This document shows, one piece after another, positions 1-5,861 of a DNA stretch of 7,679 bases; position 1 is the first letter of the stretch; each line of letters opens with the position of its first letter. Below the pieces are notes generated by a model. It made no database searches. It was not told the DNA's origin and was given only the letters and a program-made list of their open reading frames with translations. The position numbers were made by a program, and so were the translations under genes. The stretch lies in NCBI GenBank assembly GCA_030426445.1, contig JAUHYS010000094.1, positions 1 through 7,679 of the forward strand. The letters run 5' to 3'. This stretch comes from a bacterium (GTDB taxonomy: Bacteria; UBA10199; DSSB01).

Positions 1-123
1 GCTGTAATGACTATGACAATGAAGATGAACAAAAGACATATTTCTCGTAATTTAAGCGAAAACTATGATATGACACCGAAGCAAAAATAAAAAGCTCAAA
101 CCCCACCAGCCCCTGCCTACAAG
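1..123. other. Leading edge, no supported gene
   Basis: Two + frames are open from the window edge: one ends at a TAA at 88-90 (29 codons, Met- and Lys-rich) and one at a TAA at 48-50 (an acidic tail). Either could be the end of a gene that starts outside the window. Neither contains a recognisable motif, so no coding call is made. The rest is AT-rich with a short C-rich patch at about 100-118. If the seam at 508-537 is an assembly join, this edge belongs to the same foreign source as the SLH half. Confidence 0.4.
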
Positions 124-151
124 TTGACAGGTTGTAACAAAAATTTAAAAA
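124..151 (+). promoter_or_regulatory. Candidate sigma-70-type promoter for the SLH reading frame
   Basis: A perfect -35 hexamer TTGACA lies at 124-129, with a weaker -10 match, TAAAAA, at 146-151 after a 16-base spacer. The TTG that would be the farthest upstream start codon of the downstream frame is part of this -35 box. This argues against translation from 124 and for the ATG at 190. The -10 match is only 4 of 6. Confidence 0.4.
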
Positions 152-189
152 TAACGTATCTTTATATAGGTATTAATAACTGTTTTTCT

Positions 190-939
190 ATGAAAAAGAT
201 CAACTTAACCATTGCTGCAGCTGCAATCACTGCACTTTTGAGCAGCAACGCTCTAGCAGCATTCCCAGACGTTGCATCAACACACACCAATGTAGATGCG
301 ATTAACCACATGCAAAGAGCAAAAATCATTGAAGGCTACCCAGACGGCAGTTATCAGCCGGATCGACAAATCAACCGTGCCGAATTCACAAAAATCATTG
401 TCGGCGCTTATTTCACAGCCGATGAAATAAATAAATGTGACACTTCAAAACTCACATTCCCAGACACATCAAAAGACACCTGGTACTCACCATATGTCTG
501 TCTTGCGGTAGAAGAAGGGATCATCCCTGGTGGTGGTGTCGCTTTGATTCGCTGTCTTTCTGCTCTAGAAAAACTCAAAACTCCCGAAGATGAGCAATTC
601 GGTGTCAAGATTGTCCGACGTGCTTTAGAAGAGCCCTGCCGTCAGATTGTTTCAAATGCCGGTGGCGAAGGTGCCGTGGTCATCAACCGCATTAAAGAAG
701 GCAAAGCAGCTTTTGGTTTTAACGCTAAAACCGAAAAATTTGAGGACCTCATTAGTGCAGGTATTATCGATCCTAAAAAGGTCACACGGTCTGCCTTACA
801 AAATGCGGCTTCCATTGCAGCTCTCATGATTACAACCGAGGCCATAATAGCAGACAAACCTGAAGAAAAAGCTTCCGGACCTGCTATGCCTCCAGGTGGT
901 GGTATGGGCGGAATGGGTGGCATGGGCGGCATGATGTAG
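190..939 (+). CDS. Chimeric frame: secreted SLH-domain protein joined to the GroEL C-terminus
   Basis: This is a 249-residue frame made of two unrelated parts. Residues 1-23 are a Sec signal peptide (MKK start, Ala-rich core, cleavage after the ALA before Phe25). Residues 25-73 form a complete S-layer homology repeat with FPDV, the IIEGYPDGSYQPD turn and the INRAEF motif. A second repeat starts at FPDTSKDTWYSPYVC (90-104) and breaks off after AVEEGII. From residue 107 the frame is the GroEL C-terminal region, ending in a GGM-repeat tail. SLH repeats anchor exported proteins to the cell wall or envelope, while GroEL is a cytosolic folding machine, so a working joint protein is implausible. Cys83 and Cys104 in the SLH half could form a disulfide. 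ATG 190 is chosen because a signal peptide starts there and the upstream TTG is a -35 box; there is no clear Shine-Dalgarno sequence. The frame is certain. That it is a real gene is doubtful. Confidence 0.75.
   Translation: MKKINLTIAAAAITALLSSNALAAFPDVASTHTNVDAINHMQRAKIIEGYPDGSYQPDRQINRAEFTKIIVGAYFTADEINKCDTSKLTFPDTSKDTWYSPYVCLAVEEGIIPGGGVALIRCLSALEKLKTPEDEQFGVKIVRRALEEPCRQIVSNAGGEGAVVINRIKEGKAAFGFNAKTEKFEDLISAGIIDPKKVTRSALQNAASIAALMITTEAIIADKPEEKASGPAMPPGGGMGGMGGMGGMM
508..537. other. Seam between SLH and GroEL sequence
   Basis: The ten codons here read VEEGIIPGGG. The first six fit the end of an SLH repeat (YVC-x-A-x-x-x-GII), and all ten fit the highly conserved GroEL segment before GVALIR. 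A shared stretch like this is what a short-overlap assembler, or microhomology recombination, would use as a bridge. Codon choice differs on the two sides: Phe is TTC 4 of 4 before and 1 of 4 after, and Pro is CCA 4 of 5 before and 1 of 8 after. Confidence 0.7.
508..939 (+). pseudogene. groL: GroEL C-terminal fragment (equatorial domain end)
   Basis: Residues 107-249 of the frame match the last ~143 residues of the 60-kDa chaperonin (usually ~540-550 residues). The order is the nucleotide-contacting PGGGVALIR segment (113-121), the FGFNAKTEKFEDL segment with the ATP-site Asn equivalent (N178), IIDPKKVTRSALQ with the ATP-site Asp equivalent (D194), the ITTEAIIADKP strand, and a Met/Gly-rich tail ending GGMGGMM. 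The N-terminal equatorial, intermediate and apical domains are absent, so this piece cannot assemble a folding chamber. No groES is visible. It is either the true end of a groEL whose upstream part was replaced in assembly, or a recombination remnant. The intact reading frame and typical tail argue that the source gene was functional. Identification of the family is secure; pseudogene status is an inference. Confidence 0.85.
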
Positions 940-1099
940 CTTCCTAGCTAAAGCTCCGAAAAGCACCTATCTGCTTTGTTGCTCTCAGAAACTTCTCCTT
1001 CGACGTAACTGTTTGTACGACTCAGTCGAAGTTTCATTGAGCGCCTCGCATCTGGATACTTTTCAAAGCTTTCTCGTTCATTTATATTTAAAAAATTTA

Positions 1100-1136
1100 A
1101 AGGCGATTTGGATTTATTTTCAAATCGCTTTTTTTT
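1100..1136 (+). terminator. Intrinsic terminator downstream of the GroEL fragment
   Basis: Arms GCGATTTG (1103-1110) and CAAATCGC (1121-1128) form a perfect 8-bp stem around a 10-base AT-rich loop, extended by one G-U and A-U pairs. Eight T residues follow at 1129-1136. It is about 160 bases after the GroEL stop, a reasonable end for a groEL transcript. Confidence 0.85.
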
Positions 1137-1150
1137 CAAACTCCCTCTGT

Positions 1151-1174
1151 CTCCCTCTTCGTCTCAAGAGGGAG
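1151..1174. repeat. Perfect 9-bp inverted repeat (hairpin)
   Basis: CTCCCTCTT (1151-1159) and AAGAGGGAG (1166-1174) are exact complements around a 6-base loop. No T tract follows, so it is not a standard terminator. A partial copy of the left arm, CTCCCTCT, lies just upstream at 1141-1148. It could be a regulatory hairpin or a copy of a dispersed palindrome. Confidence 0.6.
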
Positions 1175-1290
1175 AACTATGAGGCATCTAACTCCATTGT
1201 TAATGATCCCCTTCGAAAAAATACCGTGAAATTCGAAACGAAAGCCAGTGGAGAAGAAAGCAGATAGACCTTCTGCGTCATATAAAAAAA

Positions 1291-1319
1291 TTGACTCTTT
1301 CCTCTTTAATGCTTAATAA
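1291..1319 (+). promoter_or_regulatory. Candidate promoter for the barrel-acyltransferase operon
   Basis: TTGACT (1291-1296, 5 of 6 to the -35 consensus) is followed after 17 bases by TAATAA (1314-1319, a weak -10). An A tract (1284-1290) sits directly upstream and may act as an UP-like element. It lies about 40 bases before the barrel gene and after the terminator, where a promoter is expected. Confidence 0.45.
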
Positions 1320-1349
1320 CATAGGGTTCTATTAAACCACATTTCAAAT

Positions 1350-1355
1350 GGGAGG
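1350..1355 (+). promoter_or_regulatory. Ribosome binding site that decides the barrel start
   Basis: GGGAGG at 1350-1355 lies 4 bases before the ATG at 1360. It overlaps the alternative in-frame ATG at 1348, which has no Shine-Dalgarno sequence of its own. Starting at 1360 also removes four residues that precede the signal peptide. Confidence 0.65.
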
Positions 1356-1359
1356 CTCC

Positions 1360-3084
1360 ATGAAAGGCGATTTAAATAAAGAGCGGCTTAGTCAAATAAC
1401 CCGGTTTCTAAGTGCGTTGGTTTTAGTTATTTCTCTACTGACACCGATTTCAGCAAAGGCCTTAAGTTTTTCGGCCCATGGATATTACCGCCTTTTCTTA
1501 GAGTGGTCTCATGATTTAGATACCCAACGACCTACTGCTCTGCAACAAGGTGAGATGCGCAGCAATGACCGCTTTGGCAGTATCTTTTTTGGGCAGCACC
1601 GTTTTCGTATCGAACCCGTACTTAAAATTAATGACAATATTTCTTTTCATGCCACTTTTGACCTTTTAGATAACGTGCTTTTTGGCTCTAATGATGTTCA
1701 AAATTTGACTTTCTTTAATCCCATCTCGGGAAGCTTAGAATTACCTGGTGGGGCGGGTGCGTTTGGTGTCACAGGTGCTAACGCAGGAGATATTGTTACA
1801 GGAGGTGGCGGTAGCTTTAATCTTCGCAGACTTTATGTAGATATTATGACTCCTATCGGAAAATTTCGTTTAGGCCGTCAGCCCAGTAACTGGGGCTTGG
1901 GTATTTTTCAAAATGATGGAAACACCATGTTTGATAAGTTTGGAGATACTTTTGACCGTCTTTTGTATTTAGGTAAATATGATTTTTCCGACTCCAGTAC
2001 TTTAGCTTTTGGCTTTTTGGCGGACTTTGCTTTTACCAGTCAAAGTGACCCGATTATTAATTTGCTCGAAGGTCCGGTGGATCCGGTATCGCGAGGAACA
2101 TATCAATTAACAGCTGCTTTGGTGTATCAACGTGATAACTTTGAGATTGGGACTTACTCTGGGGTACGCTTGCGCAGTGGCTCGGGAGAACGTGAGGGAA
2201 TCGCTTTTAACGCAGCAGGAGAAGCCGTTTCGGGTGCGATTGATGGAGACACGCGTTTAATCTACGTTGATGTCTATAGTAAATATCGCAAAGGGCCTTT
2301 TACCATTGCGGGTGAATATGTCTTTTTGACAGGCAAGATTGGCACAGGTGTCTGTATTGACGCTGTTCAAGTCCCTGCAGGCTTTACTAATCCGCTTCCT
2401 AATCCAGCTTGTTTAGATGGAGAAAATGACGTTCAAATGCATCTAGGGGCTTTAGAAGTTTCGGGTAATCACGATTTTGGAGGGGAGTGGAAATTTATGA
2501 CGGGTTATGCGAGTGGTGATTCGTCTCCTCTCTCTAGCCGAGCCACTCAATTAGGTTTCAGGCCAGATTATGATATTGCGCTGATGCTTTTTAATATGCC
2601 TTTAGGAACCTCTCCCGCGATTCAGGTTAATGGCGAAACTGTATTGGGCAATCAACCTATAACCAGTAACCGTGTCAATAATGCGATTTATGTAGGTGGG
2701 CGCTATTTGCATCGTTTTGACATCTCTAAAGTGATTCCGCAATCTCAATATCTTAAAGTGGGAGCCCATGTCATGACAGCCTGGGCACCTTCTCGTGTCA
2801 TTGATATTGACTTTGCCGAAATTACCGGGCTCCCTACTTTACCGCGAGTGGTCAACGAAAGCCGTTGGTATGGTGTTGAAACTGACCTCATTGTTGAAGC
2901 CAAGTTTTTTAATCACTTAACCTGGAATATCACCGGTGGGGTTTTTATTCCCGGTGGGGTTTTTGATATCAAAAACGATGACTTTGCGAATACGACTTTT
3001 TCAGGCAACCCCATTAATGCCATACAGTTTGACTCTGCAAGCCCTGCTTATGCAGTTCGTTCGACCTTGTTTATTGAATATTAA
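1360..3084 (+). CDS. Outer-membrane beta-barrel protein (porin-like)
   Basis: This is a 574-residue exported protein. Residues 1-34 form a signal peptide with a basic n-region, a hydrophobic core FLSALVLVISLLTPISA and an AKA cleavage site. The mature part has alternating polar and hydrophobic strands rich in aromatic residues (for example FSAHGYYRLFLEW and FGQHRFRIEPVLKI) and ends in Tyr after YAVRSTLFIEY, the usual signal for the BAM barrel assembly machinery. A Gly-rich stretch at about 129-152 and a segment between Cys332 and Cys351 look like long loops; the two Cys could form a disulfide. The motif LGRQPSNWGLGIF (171-183) resembles a strand found in large barrel proteins of myxobacterial-type bacteria, from memory. 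It is the first gene of an operon with the acyltransferase. A channel or lipid/solute transport role fits, but no substrate can be inferred. The start is set by the GGGAGG site. Confidence 0.8.
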   Translation: MKGDLNKERLSQITRFLSALVLVISLLTPISAKALSFSAHGYYRLFLEWSHDLDTQRPTALQQGEMRSNDRFGSIFFGQHRFRIEPVLKINDNISFHATFDLLDNVLFGSNDVQNLTFFNPISGSLELPGGAGAFGVTGANAGDIVTGGGGSFNLRRLYVDIMTPIGKFRLGRQPSNWGLGIFQNDGNTMFDKFGDTFDRLLYLGKYDFSDSSTLAFGFLADFAFTSQSDPIINLLEGPVDPVSRGTYQLTAALVYQRDNFEIGTYSGVRLRSGSGEREGIAFNAAGEAVSGAIDGDTRLIYVDVYSKYRKGPFTIAGEYVFLTGKIGTGVCIDAVQVPAGFTNPLPNPACLDGENDVQMHLGALEVSGNHDFGGEWKFMTGYASGDSSPLSSRATQLGFRPDYDIALMLFNMPLGTSPAIQVNGETVLGNQPITSNRVNNAIYVGGRYLHRFDISKVIPQSQYLKVGAHVMTAWAPSRVIDIDFAEITGLPTLPRVVNESRWYGVETDLIVEAKFFNHLTWNITGGVFIPGGVFDIKNDDFANTTFSGNPINAIQFDSASPAYAVRSTLFIEY

Positions 3085-4796
3085 TGACATTGAGCGCTTT
3101 TAAAACCCTGCTTTTTATTGTTCTCTTTTTAAATGTTATTCCAATACTGGGGCGGATTTTAGTCTTAGTGCAGAAAGTTTTAAATCGGGAAACGCTCCCA
3201 TTAAGGACAAGTCTTTTCGCTGGGAAAATCGAATACTTTCTTGGACCCATTCGTGACCGTCTCTTCCCTGTTTTATTCATTGGAAGTTTTTGTTACGTTC
3301 TTATTTTTGAGTATGCCAAGTTAAGCTCTGAACATGAAGTTTTAGTCTATACTTCAGTCTATCTTTTCATATTTTTATTGTTTTCGTTTTTTAATAACAA
3401 AAGGCGGACTCAAATCCGTCTTAAGATGACCGAGTTGGCGCGCCTTCATGGTAATATTCACCCTCAGGATTTTTTTAACCAGTATTATAGAATGTTAGGT
3501 CTTGGCTCCACTTTACTTCCGGCATCGGGTTTTCGTTTATTAGAATGGGAAAATGCTGACTTTCGTTCAGGAGAAAAAGCAAAACTCGTTTTTTGGCCCA
3601 TGATTTCCGCGGCACTTTCCACAAACACCCTCGCTCGTTTAGCCATACTGGCCTTTCGCAAAAACAGGAATCCTAAAATAGGGAGGGATTGTTTTGATGG
3701 ATTGGCGCGTATTTGGAGTACGCGTTTGACTCAAGTTTTTAAATGCCGGCTTTTTGCTCAAGGTATGGAAAAAATTCCCGTATTGCAAGGCAGGACCTTG
3801 GTGATCCTCAACCATAATTCTTATTTAGATTTTGTGCTTAATTTTTTTGCCATGGGGAAGGTGGGGGTCGGTCCTATACAGGAAGAAAGTGAACAAAGAA
3901 GTCGGCAACTCAGGCTCCGCTTCATTGCAGCTAAGGATCATTTTGTCGATAACCCGGTGATTTATTCCTGGATTAGTTTGGGAAAAGTCATCGAAAACGC
4001 AGGGATGATTTTAGTTAATCGCAGAAAAAAAGGAGAGGGTTGGAAAGCCATGCAGGAAGCTGCCAGAAAGTTGGTAGAAAGTGATGTAGAGGTAGCAGTT
4101 TACCCTCAAGGCACGCGAGCCCATCTATTACGGACGTCTCAAGGAAAGAGGTGGGATTCCGGTTATTACACCAGTTTCAATGCAAAGAGTAAAAAGCTGA
4201 GCAGTCATCTCAAGCCCGGTACGGCCCATCTCATCTTGGATAGCTTGATCCAATTGCGAGATAAAGGGCATAGTCACTTAAATGTTTTAGCGGCAGGCAT
4301 TATCGGAGCAGGGACAGTTGCTCCTAAGGGCAGTATTCGCTTGCGTAGCCAAAGTGAAATTTGTTTTAACGCGGCACCTCTTTGGCAAATTTCAACAGAG
4401 TTTGTTGCAGGGATTAAAATTCCTCAAGACAAGACAGCTCAAAACCCTGCAGAAGAGCTTTATTTCCAAAAAGCAAACGAGTTGCAAGATTTGATCGATG
4501 AAAAACTGGTCGAAGCCTTGCAGTGGCATGACCGATTATTGGATTTTTTAATAAGCGAAATGCAAGCGATGAAGTTTTTATTAGTAGATAGGGAAATGAT
4601 TCAGCATTTTTGCCAGAATGCAAAAAAAACAGAGCAAAAACTCATTTTTATGAGCTTAGAAAGGATTCTCTGTCTTGAAAAGAGTTTAAGAAAGCATTAT
4701 ATCAATCAATTTATTCAATGGACTCAAGGAAAACAGGAGGTTCATGTCTGGAAACAGAGGGTTGAAGAGCTTTCGCAGAAAATGATTCATTCGTAG
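3084..4796 (+). CDS. Large membrane-anchored acyltransferase (PlsC/LPLAT superfamily)
   Basis: This is a 570-residue protein. Hydrophobic segments at about 6-29, 61-78 and 86-103 suggest an inner-membrane anchor. The catalytic core follows the lysophospholipid acyltransferase pattern: motif I as NHNSYLD with His244 and Asp249 (HX4D), motif II as GMILVNRR (307-314), motif III as YPQGTR (340-345), and a possible motif IV around LAAGIIGAGTVAPKG (402-416). Such enzymes move an acyl chain from acyl-ACP or acyl-CoA to a lysophospholipid or related acceptor. Motif III normally reads PEGTR; Gln342 in place of Glu is unusual and may alter acceptor binding. Simple PlsC proteins are ~240 residues, so the N-terminal ~220 residues and the charged helical tail (~460-565) are large additions. 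The start codon overlaps the barrel stop (TAATG), has no Shine-Dalgarno sequence and is probably translationally coupled. The acceptor substrate is unknown. Confidence 0.82.
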   Translation: MTLSAFKTLLFIVLFLNVIPILGRILVLVQKVLNRETLPLRTSLFAGKIEYFLGPIRDRLFPVLFIGSFCYVLIFEYAKLSSEHEVLVYTSVYLFIFLLFSFFNNKRRTQIRLKMTELARLHGNIHPQDFFNQYYRMLGLGSTLLPASGFRLLEWENADFRSGEKAKLVFWPMISAALSTNTLARLAILAFRKNRNPKIGRDCFDGLARIWSTRLTQVFKCRLFAQGMEKIPVLQGRTLVILNHNSYLDFVLNFFAMGKVGVGPIQEESEQRSRQLRLRFIAAKDHFVDNPVIYSWISLGKVIENAGMILVNRRKKGEGWKAMQEAARKLVESDVEVAVYPQGTRAHLLRTSQGKRWDSGYYTSFNAKSKKLSSHLKPGTAHLILDSLIQLRDKGHSHLNVLAAGIIGAGTVAPKGSIRLRSQSEICFNAAPLWQISTEFVAGIKIPQDKTAQNPAEELYFQKANELQDLIDEKLVEALQWHDRLLDFLISEMQAMKFLLVDREMIQHFCQNAKKTEQKLIFMSLERILCLEKSLRKHYINQFIQWTQGKQEVHVWKQRVEELSQKMIHS

Positions 4797-4820
4797 GGGC
4801 AAATGATGATTTGTCCCTAC
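4793..4820. repeat. 12-bp palindrome of the GTAGGG type carrying the acyltransferase stop
   Basis: GTAGGGGCAAAT (4793-4804) and ATTTGTCCCTAC (4809-4820) pair over 12 bp with one G-U and a 4-base loop. The acyltransferase stop TAG (4794-4796) lies inside the left arm. No T tract follows, so it is at best an atypical terminator. Palindromes with GTAGGGGC ends occur as dispersed repeats in many bacterial genomes; whether this one is repeated cannot be seen here. Confidence 0.7.
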
Positions 4821-4834
4821 AAACGATAGAACGT

Positions 4835-4916
4835 GGCTCTGTTGAAAAATAACTTTTTTCCACTTTTTGGCTAGCAGCTCAAGCGCCGTTACAAAAAGCC
4901 ATTTTTCAACAGGACC
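4835..4916. mobile_element. Small MITE-like element with IS6-like terminal inverted repeats
   Basis: The ends read GGCTCTGTTGAAAAAT (4835-4850) and, on the opposite strand, GGTCCTGTTGAAAAAT (4916 to 4901), matching at 14 of 16 positions including 12 contiguous bases. They resemble the IS6/IS26-family end pattern GGnnCTGTTGnAAA. The 82-bp body has no coding capacity. An internal pair, CTTTTTG (4863-4869) and CAAAAAG (4892-4898), lets the whole unit fold as a long hairpin. The 8-base flanks (TAGAACGT and AACATTAA) do not match, so no target duplication is visible. It could be a decayed deletion derivative of an insertion sequence, or only a long hairpin. Confidence 0.5.
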
Positions 4917-4931
4917 AACATTAAATAAAAT
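4903..4931 (+). promoter_or_regulatory. Candidate hybrid promoter for the patatin gene
   Basis: TTTTCA (4903-4908, 4 of 6) lies inside the right arm of the IS6-like element. It is followed after 17 bases by TAAAAT (4926-4931, 5 of 6), which lies outside the element. Initiation about 7 bases downstream would leave only a few bases before the ATG at 4944. That fits the lack of a Shine-Dalgarno sequence there. Confidence 0.4.
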
Positions 4932-4943
4932 TGAACCAATCTA

Positions 4944-5816
4944 ATGGATAACTCAACTATTATAAATCTTAAAAATAAAACCAAAACAGCTTTAGTCATA
5001 GAAGGTGGAGGTATGCGCTCGGCTTATGTTGCAGGAGCCTTGATGGCTTTGCATGAGATTGGTTTACCTGAATTTGATATTATTTTGGGAACCAGTGCAG
5101 GAGCTTGTTGTGCAGCCAATTTTCTTGCTGGAAGACCCGAATATAACCAATTTGTCCTCGAAGAGCGTTTGGCTTCACCGCGTTTCATTCAATACAAAAA
5201 TTTATTTTCAAAAAAAAATATCATGGATATTGACTACTTAATGGATGATTCCTTTGAGACTCTAGATTTTCTTCCAGAAAAATTGCAGAAGATGAAAACA
5301 AAATTTTATATTGTGGTGACAAATTGTGAAACCGGAGAAACGCTTTATTTAGATGCGGCTAAAGAAAATATTCGCGAGGCCATCCGAATGTCTTGTGCCA
5401 TTCCTTATTTATATCGACGGGCGCTTTATTATCAGGGAGATCGCGTAATGGATGGTGGACTCACAAGTTCTATTCCCATTAGCAAAGCCATTGAAGAAAA
5501 ATGTCAAAAAATTGTTGTCATTTGTTCTCGGCCTGCCCATTATCGAAAAAAACCTAGCAAGATTTCATGGGTGAATCGGCTGGTTTTTAGACGATACCCC
5601 CAAGTTGCCAAGGCACTCAGCAACCGGCATAATGAGTATAATCAAACGATTGACTTAATAGAAAAACCACCTCAAGGTATTGAAATGATTACAATTCGGC
5701 CTCAATTTGAGTTGCCTGTCAACCGAACCACCCGAGATAAAATTAAGGTAAGGCAAGGGGTGCAACAGGGGTTTTATGATGCCTATCAGATTTTGACGCA
5801 TAGCGATAAAAATTAA
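4944..5816 (+). CDS. Patatin-like phospholipase, YjjU-type
   Basis: This is a 290-residue serine hydrolase with no signal peptide or membrane segment, so probably cytosolic or peripheral. All patatin elements are present: the oxyanion-hole loop EGGGMRSAY (20-28), the nucleophile elbow GTSAG (49-53, Ser51), and the catalytic Asp in DGG (170-172, Asp170), forming the Ser-Asp dyad. SCAIPYLYRR (150-159) matches the usual region before DGG. The C-terminal IRPQFELPVNR...GVQQGFYDAYQ part (251-281) resembles the tail of E. coli YjjU-type patatins, from memory. Patatins hydrolyse acyl esters of phospholipids; the substrate of this group is not well known. ATG 4944 is kept although it has no Shine-Dalgarno sequence, because the next Met (residue 24) would remove the oxyanion loop. 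It follows the acyltransferase after a 147-base gap holding the palindrome and IS6-like element, so it is probably transcribed separately. Confidence 0.88.
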   Translation: MDNSTIINLKNKTKTALVIEGGGMRSAYVAGALMALHEIGLPEFDIILGTSAGACCAANFLAGRPEYNQFVLEERLASPRFIQYKNLFSKKNIMDIDYLMDDSFETLDFLPEKLQKMKTKFYIVVTNCETGETLYLDAAKENIREAIRMSCAIPYLYRRALYYQGDRVMDGGLTSSIPISKAIEEKCQKIVVICSRPAHYRKKPSKISWVNRLVFRRYPQVAKALSNRHNEYNQTIDLIEKPPQGIEMITIRPQFELPVNRTTRDKIKVRQGVQQGFYDAYQILTHSDKN

Positions 5817-5825
5817 AAAAGAGTC

Positions 5826-5855
5826 TTGATTTTGTCTAAAACTTTCATGTAGAAT
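5826..5855 (+). promoter_or_regulatory. Strong candidate promoter for the lipoprotein gene
   Basis: TTGATT (5826-5831, 4 of 6) and TAGAAT (5850-5855, 5 of 6) are separated by 18 bases. This is among the best-matched promoter pairs in the window. It starts 9 bases after the patatin stop. Initiation near 5862 would give a leader of about 150 bases before the ATG at 6015. Confidence 0.6.
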
Positions 5856-5861
5856 CCGGCG

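Larger units (their letters stand above)
940..1359. other. Intergenic region of 420 bases
   Basis: No convincing gene lies here on either strand. In order it holds a loose hairpin (arms CTTCGAC at 998-1004 and GTCGAAG at 1025-1031, 20-base loop), an intrinsic terminator at 1100-1136, a perfect 9-bp hairpin at 1151-1174 and a promoter at 1291-1319. Short open frames on both strands run across the terminator and lack ribosome-binding sites or family motifs. Confidence 0.6.

Noticed and set aside
124..189. Upstream TTG start adding 22 residues to the SLH frame
   Set aside because: The TTG is part of a perfect TTGACA -35 box, no Shine-Dalgarno sequence precedes it, and the signal peptide begins at the ATG at 190.
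408..932. Open frames on the - strand opposite the SLH and GroEL parts
   Set aside because: They are mirror frames of recognised coding sequence; the Pro-rich one at 642-932 is simply the complement of the GroEL Gly/Met tail.
998..1031. Inverted repeat CTTCGAC / GTCGAAG with a 20-base loop
   Set aside because: Seven pairs with a long loop and no T tract; too weak to call as a functional element on its own.
948..1267. Short open frames on both strands in the intergenic region
   Set aside because: They cross the intrinsic terminator and hairpins, are low-complexity, and have neither ribosome-binding sites nor family motifs.
1348..1359. Alternative ATG start of the barrel gene at 1348
   Set aside because: No Shine-Dalgarno sequence precedes it, whereas GGGAGG sits before the ATG at 1360.
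4827..4924. 8-bp target duplication flanking the IS6-like element
   Set aside because: The flanks TAGAACGT and AACATTAA do not match, so no duplication can be claimed.
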